The translations under genes and the position numbers were made by a program. From NCBI RefSeq assembly GCF_003014695.1, contig NZ_PYAS01000004.1, positions 248,001 to 312,000 of the forward strand: a stretch of DNA of 64,000 nucleotides, in the 5' to 3' direction. The notes below the pieces were generated by a model. The model saw only the letters and a list, made by a program, of their open reading frames with translations, ran no database searches and was not told the origin of the DNA. Each line of letters opens with the position of its first letter. Position 1 is the stretch's first letter. Below are positions 35,299 to 43,974 of the stretch, in pieces. The stretch is from Dyadobacter jiangsuensis. Lineage in GTDB: Bacteria > Bacteroidota > Bacteroidia > Cytophagales > Spirosomataceae.

Positions 35299-36189
35299 CT
35301 ATTTTTGCTTCATGCCATTATGAATATCGACGAGGATATGATGATCATCCCGCACCCAGTTTCCGCTTTGATATTTCTTGTGTTTCGCAGTAAACAGGTA
35401 ATCCTCAAACATATCATAGGCCTTGTGCGCCTCTTCGACCGAGTAGAATGATCCCAGCCAGGTGGCTGGGATTTTATCTTTTTTGACCACACCGACCCCG
35501 ACATTATAAAGCTTCACAATGCCCGGGGAAAACTCCATGGAGATATAATCCTGCTCCCTGACCTGGGCGCTGCTGAGGATCGATGCCGTGTGTGATAAAT
35601 AGTTGAGCAGCCTGGCGCGGATTTGCCCTTCACTTTCCGATTTCACGGGTTTGATGCGCCACCAGTTGTTTTTTTCAAAGTAAGGATCATCCTGGAAACG
35701 GAGAAGCTTATGGCCGTATTCGATCAGTGAAACACTTTCACTTGGGGAGATCTCGAAGTTGATCAGCCGCATGCCATTACCTGCATAGGAAAAGAAGACG
35801 CCGACTTCCTCCGTCTTGCGGTTCGAAGTGAGAAAAATGGTGTGGGCGACGGTGTCGAAATCCCATTTTCCGGCTGTGTATTCGCCGGCGGTTCCCACCC
35901 GTGTGAAGGTACTGTCGGGGAAGAAAGAGATCAGCATGTTATGTTTATTACCCGCTTCGAATTGTCTCAAAGGTTGCCCATCGGGTTGAACGATTCCCTG
36001 CTCGGTGATACTCACGCCGGAGATCCGCCAGGTACCCAGCATATTTGCGGGTTTCGGTTTAATGCGTTCCTCCATAATTTCGCGGGGCTGCCGGGTTGGA
36101 CGCTTCGAGGAGCCGGTGCGGTAAATGATACCGTGATGCTGCATCATGGTGATCATAATGAAGAGAATGAAGAGTTTCAGGGATGTCAT
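35299..36189 (-). CDS. Lipocalin-like secreted protein of unknown function
   Basis: The 296-residue protein has a hydrophobic N-terminus (about 1-18), a basic spacer, then GTWRISG and a run of short beta strands (SFFPDSTFTRVG, GKWDFDT, HTIFLTSNRK) that resemble the lipocalin-like domains of Bacteroidota. The C-terminal 130 residues carry IPATWLGSFYSVEEAHKAYDM and a helical end. The family is not recognised with certainty. It is convergent with the bestrophin gene across the palindromic element. Confidence 0.6.
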   Translation of the reverse strand: MTSLKLFILFIMITMMQHHGIIYRTGSSKRPTRQPREIMEERIKPKPANMLGTWRISGVSITEQGIVQPDGQPLRQFEAGNKHNMLISFFPDSTFTRVGTAGEYTAGKWDFDTVAHTIFLTSNRKTEEVGVFFSYAGNGMRLINFEISPSESVSLIEYGHKLLRFQDDPYFEKNNWWRIKPVKSESEGQIRARLLNYLSHTASILSSAQVREQDYISMEFSPGIVKLYNVGVGVVKKDKIPATWLGSFYSVEEAHKAYDMFEDYLFTAKHKKYQSGNWVRDDHHILVDIHNGMKQK

Positions 36190-36369
36190 GGCGCGGCTGT
36201 TGATGGGGGTTGTATTACCCTCAAGTTAGGTATTTTCTTTTAATCAAATTGAAGTAAACAAGCAGGAACATGAAATATTGAGTAATTCCGGGGTACTTTT
36301 TACTTATCTGCGCATATCGGGATGGTCATACTCCATCCGTATTTAATCCTAAACCCAGGACTTCTGCTC

Positions 36370-39300
36370 ATGAACTTGCTCAGGTTGCTACCGCTGCTGT
36401 TTGTTTTTGTATTATTTGGATTTGAAGATGATTTCCACCGGCCCGCAACCGAATACGCGGCGACTCCTGCTGATACGCCGCTGCGTGCCGTGCAGGATGC
36501 CAAAGGTGAAACCATCAGTATTTTCAGAGGTAACGAGTCCAAGCCGATACTGACGCAGAATGCGAAACCGGATTTTCGTCCGTACCTGCACCCGCTCGTA
36601 GCCCCCGACGGCAAAGGCGTTCTCACTGAATACAGTCCGGGGCACCATAAGCACCAGACCGGCATTTACTGGGGTTATACCCGTGTGAACGGCCGTGACT
36701 ATTTCCATCACCCAAGCGATGGCTACTGGAAAAAAGTATCGGCGAGTGTGATCGAAGGAAAAGGCACGGAAGTGAAATGGCAGACTGTCTACAACCTGCT
36801 CGATTCTACCGGAAAGGCCGTACTGACCGAAACACAAAACTGGTCGATGCGCGTGAAGGACGGTAAATACCTCCTCGACCTGGAATGGAACGGTGAGGCC
36901 CAAACCGACGTGACCATCGGCAAATACGATTATGGCGGCCTTTTTGTGCGTATGCCCTGGAAAGAGGGCATTAAAGGCGCGGTGATGAATGCGGCCCGCC
37001 AGAAGAACGAAAAAGCGGAGGGGCAAGCTGCCATGTGGGTGGATATTGGAATGCAGGTAGAAGGACGTACCGATTTAGCACACATTGCGATTCTTGACCA
37101 TCCGGGAAATAAAGGATATCCGCAAACCTGGCGCGTGGACGGGCAGCTGGGCGCAGGTCCGGCGCGGGCACGTAAGGGCGATTGGCATATCAAGAAGGGT
37201 GAAACTGAGATCATCAAGCACGAGCTGGTCGTTTACACCGGTGATTTCAAGGATGTGGAATTAAACAAGACATTCGGCGAATTCATTGGTAATACAGGCC
37301 AGTATAACACTACGGCTCTTTGGGCATTAGCTCAGAAGGAGGGTAGGGAGGCTAAATTTCTAAGCGCGCAGGAGGCAGTGGCCGCGATGACGGTCAAAGA
37401 GGGTTACCAGGTCAATGCATTTGCTTCCGAACCCATGATGACCCAGCCGATGGCATTCTGCTGGGACGATCGGGGAAGGATGTGGATTGCCGAGAACAAA
37501 GACTACGAATCGCGCGGGAAAGGGTTTTCCAATGCCGGCACGAGCCGTATTCTGATCCTTGAAGACACCGATCACGATGGCGTGGCCGATAGCAAGAAGG
37601 TATTCATGGAAGGCATCGCATTTCCGGCTGCACTGGCGGTTGGCTTTGGTGGCGTGTTTGTTGGCGCGCCGCCTAACCTGCTATTTGTGCCCGATAAAAA
37701 CGGCGACGACAAGGCAGATGTCGACGATATCGAAGTGCGCCTTACGGGCTGGGGCATCCGCGACCGTCATGAGACGCTCAACAGTTTCCATTGGGGCCCG
37801 GATGGCTGGTTATATGGCTTGCAGGGATTTGCAACGCCTTCCAAAGTGGGCAAGCCGGTTGGGAAAGGTAAATTATACCGGCATAACGATGCATTTCCGG
37901 AGAACATCGAGGTCGAGGACGGCGTCGATATCAATGGCGGCGTGTGGCGGTACCATCCTACAAAACGGAAATTCGAAGTGGTCGCTCATGGTTTCAGCAA
38001 TCCCTGGGGCATTGATTATGATGCAAAAGGCCAGCTGTTCATCACGGCTTGCGTAATCCCGCATTTATGGCATGTGGTGCCGGGCGGGATTTACCACCGG
38101 CAGGGCGGGCAGCATTTCAATCCGTATGTTTACAATGATATCAAAACCATTGCCGACCACAGCCACCGCTCGGCGCACGGCGGAGCGCGCATTTACCTTT
38201 CGGATGCATTTCCGGCTTCGGAGCGCGGCAAGATATTCATGGCCAATATCCACGAACACGGCATTCTTTCCGACCAGCTGGTGCCGAAAGGCTCAGGCTT
38301 CTCGGGTAAGCATAGCGACGATTTCCTGATGGCCAACAACGCTCAATGGGTCGGTTTCAGCATGGAGATAGGGCCCGAAGGCGGCATGTACATTCTCGAC
38401 TGGCACGACGCCGACATTTGCGGCTCGGACGTGCTCAACTCCGAAACCGGCCGGATTTTCAGGGTTATGCCGAAAAATTCGCTCGCCGAAAACTGGAAGG
38501 GCCGCTACGACGACCTGAACAAACTCAGCGACGCCGATCTTGCCGCATTGCAAACCAGCAAAAGCGAATGGCACGCCCGCCGCGCCCGGGTGATATTGCA
38601 AAGTCGGGCCGCGACAGGTAAGATTTCTCAGGATGCGGTGGCAAAATTGAAAACACTATATCAATCCAGGGACAACGCCGACAACCGCCTTCGTGCCCTG
38701 TGGGCTTTGAAAGTGACTGATAATCTGGATAATGGTACATTAAAACAGGCATTGTCGGACGGGGACGCTCATATACGCGCCTGGGCGATCCAGTTTTTGT
38801 GTGAGGATGTGCAGCCGGGAATGGAAGTCCTTCATCAGTTTGCGCAAATGGCGGTAAGCGATCCGTCGCCCGTGGTGCGGCTCTACCTGGCGTCTGCGTT
38901 GCAACGCCTGGATGCTAACGCAAAATGGAGCATTACCAAAGGTTTGCTTGCACACGCCGAGGATTCGCAGGACCATAATTTACCTAAAATGATATGGTTT
39001 GGGATTGAACCCCTGGTAAAGGATAATGCGGCAAAAGCATTGGAACTGGCTGCTGGGAGCAAGGTACCGATGGTAACCCAGTTTATTGCGAGAAGATTGG
39101 TAGATGCCGATCAGAGCAATGCATTGTTAGCAACCGTCGCTAAGTCAACCGCCAACCGGGTCGACATTCTGACCGGTATGCGTGACGGTCTCGAAGGGAG
39201 AACCGACATTAAAACACCAGAAAACTGGAATATGGCCTACGCCAAATTGAAGCAGGCGGATAAACCCACCGCTCAGCTTGCCGCGGATCTTGGTCGTCAC

Positions 39301-40224
39301 TTCGGCGACACCGAATCGGCGAAAATTGCTTTGGCGACATTGAAAAACAAATCTGCCTCGTTATCGGAACGCAAGAAGGCTCTGCAATCTCTCGCGGTAC
39401 GCCAGCGCTCCGAGCTTGCGACGGAGCTCCCCGCATTGCTGAATGACAATGCATTGCGCCTGGAAGCAATCCGTGCCGTAGCCGGTTACGACAGCGAACC
39501 ATTGGCAAAGCAACTCATAGACGCCTATCCGAAATTCAATGCGCAGGAGAAATCCGAAGCCGTCCAAACTCTTGCTTCCCGCCCGAAATCAGGCTGGCTC
39601 CTTACGCAAGCCATTTCGAAGAATGTAATCCCTAAAAAGGATGTACCTACCTACGTTGCCCGTCAGCTTCGACGGGTTGTCGGCAGCGGCTTTGTGGAAG
39701 TATGGGGGCCGATAGATCATGTCGCATTCGATGAAAAGGCCTACAAAAAATACCGCACCCTGCTCACCGACAAAGCCGTAGCCGACGCCAGCAAAACCCA
39801 GGGGCGCCTCGTGTTCCAGCGTACCTGTGCGCCCTGTCACAAGCTGTACGGCGAAGGCGGTATCATTGGCCCCGAGCTCACGGGCTCCAACCGCGCCAAC
39901 CTCGACTATCTCCTTGGCAATATCCTCGACCCCAGCGGTGAAATCCAGGACGACTACAAAATGGTCGTCATCACCACCCGTGACGGTCGCACTTACGTAG
40001 GTAATATTGCCAAGGAAACCGATAGACAGGTGACACTTCGCATTGTGGGGCAGGATGCTGTTCTGATCAATAAATCCGACATTCAAACCCGCGAGGTCAC
40101 GCCGTCATCGATGATGCCGACCGGCTTGCTGGATAACCTTTCCGAGAAGGAAGTCACAGAGCTGATCGCGTATCTGCGGACCACCACGCAGGTACCGCTG
40201 ACCAAGACCAGCGGCGGAAAATAA
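36370..40224 (+). CDS. DUF6807 / PVC-type / HEAT / cytochrome c fusion
   Basis: The 1284-residue protein has a signal peptide (about 1-17). Residues about 20-315 are DUF6807 (PmoA-like: GHHKHQTGIYWGY, DYFHHPSDG). Residues about 320-700 match the PVC-type membrane-bound dehydrogenase-like beta-propeller (FCWDDRGRMWIAENKDY, HWGPDGWLYGLQG, GYGVDINGGVWRYHP-like). Residues about 715-1110 are Ala/Leu-rich HEAT-type repeats. A c-type cytochrome domain follows with CAPCH (Cys1153, Cys1156, His1157) and a Met in PSSMMPTG as probable axial ligand. These modules are usually found separately or in pairs. A role in periplasmic oxidation of sugars is inferred. The ATG at 36370 leads into the signal peptide. 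Confidence 0.85.
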   Translation: MNLLRLLPLLFVFVLFGFEDDFHRPATEYAATPADTPLRAVQDAKGETISIFRGNESKPILTQNAKPDFRPYLHPLVAPDGKGVLTEYSPGHHKHQTGIYWGYTRVNGRDYFHHPSDGYWKKVSASVIEGKGTEVKWQTVYNLLDSTGKAVLTETQNWSMRVKDGKYLLDLEWNGEAQTDVTIGKYDYGGLFVRMPWKEGIKGAVMNAARQKNEKAEGQAAMWVDIGMQVEGRTDLAHIAILDHPGNKGYPQTWRVDGQLGAGPARARKGDWHIKKGETEIIKHELVVYTGDFKDVELNKTFGEFIGNTGQYNTTALWALAQKEGREAKFLSAQEAVAAMTVKEGYQVNAFASEPMMTQPMAFCWDDRGRMWIAENKDYESRGKGFSNAGTSRILILEDTDHDGVADSKKVFMEGIAFPAALAVGFGGVFVGAPPNLLFVPDKNGDDKADVDDIEVRLTGWGIRDRHETLNSFHWGPDGWLYGLQGFATPSKVGKPVGKGKLYRHNDAFPENIEVEDGVDINGGVWRYHPTKRKFEVVAHGFSNPWGIDYDAKGQLFITACVIPHLWHVVPGGIYHRQGGQHFNPYVYNDIKTIADHSHRSAHGGARIYLSDAFPASERGKIFMANIHEHGILSDQLVPKGSGFSGKHSDDFLMANNAQWVGFSMEIGPEGGMYILDWHDADICGSDVLNSETGRIFRVMPKNSLAENWKGRYDDLNKLSDADLAALQTSKSEWHARRARVILQSRAATGKISQDAVAKLKTLYQSRDNADNRLRALWALKVTDNLDNGTLKQALSDGDAHIRAWAIQFLCEDVQPGMEVLHQFAQMAVSDPSPVVRLYLASALQRLDANAKWSITKGLLAHAEDSQDHNLPKMIWFGIEPLVKDNAAKALELAAGSKVPMVTQFIARRLVDADQSNALLATVAKSTANRVDILTGMRDGLEGRTDIKTPENWNMAYAKLKQADKPTAQLAADLGRHFGDTESAKIALATLKNKSASLSERKKALQSLAVRQRSELATELPALLNDNALRLEAIRAVAGYDSEPLAKQLIDAYPKFNAQEKSEAVQTLASRPKSGWLLTQAISKNVIPKKDVPTYVARQLRRVVGSGFVEVWGPIDHVAFDEKAYKKYRTLLTDKAVADASKTQGRLVFQRTCAPCHKLYGEGGIIGPELTGSNRANLDYLLGNILDPSGEIQDDYKMVVITTRDGRTYVGNIAKETDRQVTLRIVGQDAVLINKSDIQTREVTPSSMMPTGLLDNLSEKEVTELIAYLRTTTQVPLTKTSGGK

Positions 40225-40236
40225 ACAACAATGGCG

Positions 40237-40294
40237 CGAAGCTCCGGCTTCGTGCCGCCTATTCGCAGGCCTCCGGCCGGTCGGAAATGCGAAT
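40237..40294. repeat. REP-like element, internally deleted copy
   Basis: The left half repeats the 35150 element: the CGAAGC-N4-GCTTCG hairpin (40237-40252) and the same 22-bp arm (40261-40282). The right arm is reduced to its last seven bases TGCGAAT (40288-40294), which still pair with the arm start. It ends exactly at the hicB stop codon and may end transcription of both neighbours. Confidence 0.8.
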
Positions 40295-40680
40295 CACCGT
40301 TTGAGGCCAAACACCTCATTACCCAATTCCTGATGTGACGAAGCGTACTGCAAAACCGACTTCACAAAATCATTTAACGTGACATCGTATTGAGAAGCCA
40401 GTAACGCGATTTTTTTATGTAAATCAGACGAAATCCGCACGTTGAAAACGCCTTTGTAAGGCTTTTCAGGTGACTTTCCCAAAGCCTTACAAGTTTCAAT
40501 ATAATCATCAACGGCCTCCTTCATTCCCTGTTTGAGTTCTTCCACAGAGGTCCCTTCAAAAGTTATTAGGTCGTTCACACCGATCAGTTTTCCGAAGAAT
40601 ATTTCATCGGCGGCGCTATAATGAATATTAGCCGTAAATCCGTCGTAGGATAGCGAGTTGACCATTTTAGATTTGTCCAT
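40294..40680 (-). CDS. hicB: HicB-family antitoxin
   Basis: The 128-residue protein has the HicB partial RNase H-like fold (YDGFTANIHYSAADEIFFGKLIGVNDLITFEGTSVEELKQ pattern at 12-52) and a C-terminal ribbon-helix-helix (FNVRISSDLHKKIALLASQ, SLNDF-type). HicB antitoxins block HicA and repress the operon through the C-terminal domain. It overlaps hicA by 14 bases, being the second gene of the pair. Confidence 0.92.
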   Translation of the reverse strand: MDKSKMVNSLSYDGFTANIHYSAADEIFFGKLIGVNDLITFEGTSVEELKQGMKEAVDDYIETCKALGKSPEKPYKGVFNVRISSDLHKKIALLASQYDVTLNDFVKSVLQYASSHQELGNEVFGLKR

Positions 40681-40921
40681 TTTCTTTAAGTATTGTAAGG
40701 ATCTGTTCGATCACGTATAGTTTCACAATAGGAGTAGGGTGGGGTTTGTGTAAGGAGATGATTCGCATATGCCTATCGGCAAACTTGACTCTGGATCCGC
40801 CTGTCTTGCCGCAGGGAAGTTCGTTGTAGCCGTAAAACTTCAGAACCAGCACTAGTTCCTTCCAGGTAAGGTCTTTGGGTTTACCTCTGAACCGCGAGAG
40901 CAGTTTCTCAATTTGACTCAT
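40667..40921 (-). CDS. hicA: HicA-family mRNA interferase toxin
   Basis: The 84-residue protein has the HicA double-stranded RNA-binding-like fold: WKELVLVLKFYGY, GGSRVKF and ISLHKPHP with the catalytic His58. HicA toxins cleave mRNA on idle translation. The first gene of hicAB, with a 14-base overlap with hicB. The promoter upstream has a full -33/-7 match and an operator dyad. Confidence 0.92.
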   Translation of the reverse strand: MSQIEKLLSRFRGKPKDLTWKELVLVLKFYGYNELPCGKTGGSRVKFADRHMRIISLHKPHPTPIVKLYVIEQILTILKENGQI

Positions 40922-40933
40922 AAGTTATAGTGT

Positions 40934-40982
40934 GTAACTGAAAATTAGTTACAAATATAGCGCTATGATTGAGGCTTCCAAA
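40934..40982 (-). promoter_or_regulatory. hicAB promoter and operator
   Basis: On the minus strand TTTG (40979-40982), 19 bases, then TATATTTG (40952-40959) match the Bacteroidota promoter. An inverted repeat GTAACT-N7-AGTTAC at 40934-40952 lies at the expected start of transcription and would suit autorepression by HicB. Confidence 0.75.
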
Positions 40983-41010
40983 AAAGTTTTGCTCACGAAT
41001 TTCCACGGTG

Positions 41011-41265
41011 CTAACTCAAAGCTTCATCATCCTCAACCCCTTCAAAATAATTCAAAACGGTCATCAGCGGCAACGTTGTCTTATCCGCTGCATTCGACAT
41101 CTGAATCACCGCCCGGTCAATGGAATTAGGATCGAATCCTGAGAAATAGCCTTCAATCACTTCGCCCGGCCGGAGCTGATAGGAAATTGCCTTGTTGAGG
41201 TATTTGGATGCGCGTTTTTGCAGGCCGGTAAGTTGTGGGGCGGACATGGTGATATGAGTTTGCAT
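41011..41265 (-). CDS. Hypothetical small protein downstream of YdeI-like gene
   Basis: The 84-residue protein has no signal peptide or membrane segment; it has a Lys-rich first half and an acidic end (GVEDDEALS). A second in-frame ATG (41247) would shorten it by six residues. It lies 54 bases downstream of the YdeI-like gene in the same direction and may be cotranscribed. The family is not recognised. Confidence 0.5.
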   Translation of the reverse strand: MQTHITMSAPQLTGLQKRASKYLNKAISYQLRPGEVIEGYFSGFDPNSIDRAVIQMSNAADKTTLPLMTVLNYFEGVEDDEALS

Positions 41266-41319
41266 GGTCAGTGAATGCGGGCATTCATGCTAGCAAAGGT
41301 ATCAACGGCGAAAAAAGTT

Positions 41320-41907
41320 TCACCGTGGGTGATTCGCGCGTTCGTTGCGCGCAGCCATTTCCACGGACTGTGTAATGCGTTTTTGCCGTGTTTCAGGTCT
41401 TTTGGCATTCAAAATCCATTCCAGGATTAGTCTTTTGGAAGAAGGGGCGAATCTGGCGAAGTTTTCGAACGCCGTCTGATTGGCATCGAATGCCTGTTGC
41501 AGATCGTCGGGGATGATCGCATTACCCGCTGTTTCAAGGGCATCCCAGGCACCGGTGTTTTTCGCGAGATCTATCATCGCCTGGCCTTCGGGACGCATCA
41601 GGCCTGCCGCGGTCATCCGGGCGGCGCGTTCTTTGTTCACGATACTCCATTTGCTTTTTGGGTTGCGCTTCGTGAATGTGAGGTAAAAGCTTTCTGCATC
41701 TCGTTTGATGGCCTTGCTATCGATCCAACCGTAGCACAATGCGTGCTCGATCGACTCGTTGTAGCCGATACTGGGCGTCGGGCTGTCTTTATGGTAAATG
41801 ATCAGGAATACAGCGTCCTTCTTCCTGCCATTTTTTGCCAGCCACGAGCGCCATTCCTTGTTGCTTGGTGCCTGGATTGCTTCAATACCATTTTTAGTTT
41901 CCATCAT
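41320..41907 (-). CDS. YdeI/OmpD-associated-family protein
   Basis: The 195-residue protein has HKDSPTPSIGYNESIEHALCYGWIDSK near residue 40-65, FTKRNPKSKWSIVNKERA and the C-terminal SSKRLILEWILNAKRPETRQKRI pattern of the YdeI/OmpD-associated bacteriocin-protection family. The molecular role is unclear. A TAGTTTTG -7 element is on the minus strand at 41933-41940. Two ATG codons in a row are at the start; the first (41907) is used. Confidence 0.87.
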   Translation of the reverse strand: MMETKNGIEAIQAPSNKEWRSWLAKNGRKKDAVFLIIYHKDSPTPSIGYNESIEHALCYGWIDSKAIKRDAESFYLTFTKRNPKSKWSIVNKERAARMTAAGLMRPEGQAMIDLAKNTGAWDALETAGNAIIPDDLQQAFDANQTAFENFARFAPSSKRLILEWILNAKRPETRQKRITQSVEMAARNERANHPR

Positions 41908-42079
41908 TGCCTGGTTTGGTTTTAGGTTTATGCAAAACTAAATGGACCGCATGACAGCCTAATGTCAGGAGGTTTTTTAGTAGGGTATAAAAAAGCTTGC
42001 CATTTGCTCAGCCGTTTGAAAATCGGATTTCTATGTTAAACTCTGAAAATTTAAATTTGGAAAACAATCAAAATGAGTC

Positions 42080-42280
42080 ATGGATCACAAAAACGTTATC
42101 AAATCATTTCATAGAGTTTCGGAACGGAGAGAGCCTGTTAAAGACCGGGATGCTTTTCTGAAAAAAATGGATAGGCTTTTTGAAGAACTGGATGCAGAGC
42201 TTCCGGATATCGAAATGTCAGAAGATGAAATTCAAGCTGAGATAAACGCATACAGGGATGAGAAAAGGCGTAACGGTTAA
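42080..42280 (+). CDS. Putative antitoxin of a PIN toxin
   Basis: The 66-residue, mostly charged protein (KKMDRLFEELDAELPDIEMSEDEIQAEINAYRDEKRRNG) has no signal peptide. It overlaps the PIN-domain toxin gene by 23 bases and is therefore probably its antitoxin. Its acidic C-terminal helix would suit toxin binding; no DNA-binding motif is seen at the N-terminus. A TAAATTTG -7 element lies at 42052-42059. Function is inferred from position only. Confidence 0.6.
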   Translation: MDHKNVIKSFHRVSERREPVKDRDAFLKKMDRLFEELDAELPDIEMSEDEIQAEINAYRDEKRRNG

Positions 42281-42692
42281 AGTTGTTCTGGACGCCAATT
42301 GGTATGTTTCTGCTTGTATTAATAGAAAATCGCGTCGCACGCTATATCAATATATTCTTAAAAATGTCGGCATTAAGGCCTATTACTCACAGGAGCTTCT
42401 CACAGAGTTTGCCGATGTTATTTCCCGGGCTAAATTTCGGAAGTACGTAACATTGGAGCAGGCCGAGCGCCTTAAAGCCATCGTGCTAAGATTTGTAATC
42501 AAAGTGCATATTGATTCACAACCTTGCGTGGCGAGGGATGTATGCGACAACTATCTACTTGGTTTATGCGAATCTTGTAGGGCACATTATCTGGTCTCCG
42601 GAGATCGGGATCTTCTGATTCTACGAAGCCATAAAGCTATATCAATCCTGACTATGGGGCAGTTTATTCAAGTCGTCGGTGTTATTCACTAG
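42258..42692 (+). CDS. PIN-domain toxin (COG1569 type)
   Basis: The 144-residue protein has the PIN active-site acids: Asp in VVLDANWYVSA, Glu in LLTEFADVIS, Asp in ARDVCDNYLL and the Asp in VSGDRDLL. The order and spacing match the 'putative toxin-antitoxin system toxin component, PIN family'. It is an Mg-dependent ribonuclease by family. It overlaps its upstream partner by 23 bases. The next gene (thioredoxin-like) is unrelated. Confidence 0.85.
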   Translation: MRKGVTVKVVLDANWYVSACINRKSRRTLYQYILKNVGIKAYYSQELLTEFADVISRAKFRKYVTLEQAERLKAIVLRFVIKVHIDSQPCVARDVCDNYLLGLCESCRAHYLVSGDRDLLILRSHKAISILTMGQFIQVVGVIH

Positions 42693-42821
42693 CAACGATC
42701 AGAAAATTGAAATGGCCTCCTCCCTTTTTAATGAGTAACTTTCAATAGTACAAAACCAGTATTTTGTTGCAATGTGCCCGCTTTTGGTTTAAATTCATTA
42801 CTCAACCAAAAAGCCTGGACT

Positions 42822-43946
42822 ATGCGTGTATTTCACAAACTGCTGTTAGCTATTACATTGTGCGTCACGGTATTCGGTGCATTTGCGGCCGACCAGCCCG
42901 AAACGTTGAAGATAGGCGCCCAGGCTCCTGACTTTAACCTTCTCGGGGTCGACGGTAAGCGATATTCACTCAAAAGCTTTGCTGGTGCGGATATCCTGGC
43001 CATCGTATTCACCTGCAACCATTGCCCGACCGCGCAGGCATACGAGGAGCGTATCAAGAAGCTTACGGCCGATTATAAAGCCAAAAAGGTTGCGGTAGTG
43101 GCGATATCTTCCAATGATCCTAAGGCGATTCTGCTTGATGAGCTTGGCTACACCGATATGAGCGATACCTACGACGAAATGAAGCTCCGGGCGAAGGATA
43201 TGGCTTATAATTTCCCTTACCTCTATGACGGCGGCGACCAGAAGATCGCATTGGCGTACGGCCCCGTTGCTACACCGCATATTTTTATTTTCGATAAGGC
43301 AAGAAAACTGCAATACAACGGCCGGATCGACGATGTGGAGAAGCCAACCGGAACACCGAAAAACCTGGACGCAAAAAACGCCATTGAAGCATTACTCGCA
43401 GGAAAGCCGGTGCCAGTACCTGCTACCAAGACATTCGGCTGCTCGATGAAATGGGCGTCGAAAGAGGATAATGTGAAGAAAGAACAAACTGCCTGGGCAA
43501 AAGAACCCGTAACGCTGGAAACAATCGATGAGGCAGGTTTGAAAGAACTAATCCAGAACAAATCGGATAAGCTACGCCTTATTAATGTATGGGCAACCTG
43601 GTGTGGTCCGTGTGTGACGGAGTTTCCGGATTTCATGGTGATGCACCATATGTACCGCCGCCGTGATTTCGAATTTATCTCGATCAGCGCGGATAATCCC
43701 GATAAAAAGGACAAAGCGCTGAAATTCCTGCAAGGCAAGTTCGCTTCCAACAAAAACTATATTTTCAATATCGAAGACAAATACAAGCTCATCGAAGCGG
43801 TAGATTCGAAATGGCAGGGCGCTTTACCGTATACCATACTTGTAGAACCGGGCGGCAAGATCGTCTATTCGCAGCAAGGGCCGATCGACCCCGCGAAAAT
43901 GAAGAAGCTCATCGTGGAGAACAAGTATGTCGGACGGTACTACTAA
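42822..43946 (+). CDS. Exported double thioredoxin-fold protein
   Basis: The 374-residue protein has a signal peptide (about 1-21) and two thioredoxin-fold domains. The first (about 25-185) is AhpC/redoxin-like with CNHCP at the active site; the second (about 225-370) is TlpA-like with WATWCGPC. The mature protein is thus a periplasmic thiol oxidoreductase with two distinct redox sites. The Tat isomerase gene starts 28 bases after its stop. An in-frame ATG at 42774 would precede the signal peptide by 16 residues and is not used. Confidence 0.87.
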   Translation: MRVFHKLLLAITLCVTVFGAFAADQPETLKIGAQAPDFNLLGVDGKRYSLKSFAGADILAIVFTCNHCPTAQAYEERIKKLTADYKAKKVAVVAISSNDPKAILLDELGYTDMSDTYDEMKLRAKDMAYNFPYLYDGGDQKIALAYGPVATPHIFIFDKARKLQYNGRIDDVEKPTGTPKNLDAKNAIEALLAGKPVPVPATKTFGCSMKWASKEDNVKKEQTAWAKEPVTLETIDEAGLKELIQNKSDKLRLINVWATWCGPCVTEFPDFMVMHHMYRRRDFEFISISADNPDKKDKALKFLQGKFASNKNYIFNIEDKYKLIEAVDSKWQGALPYTILVEPGGKIVYSQQGPIDPAKMKKLIVENKYVGRYY

Positions 43947-43974
43947 ACCATATTCAAACAACCAATCTGACTTT

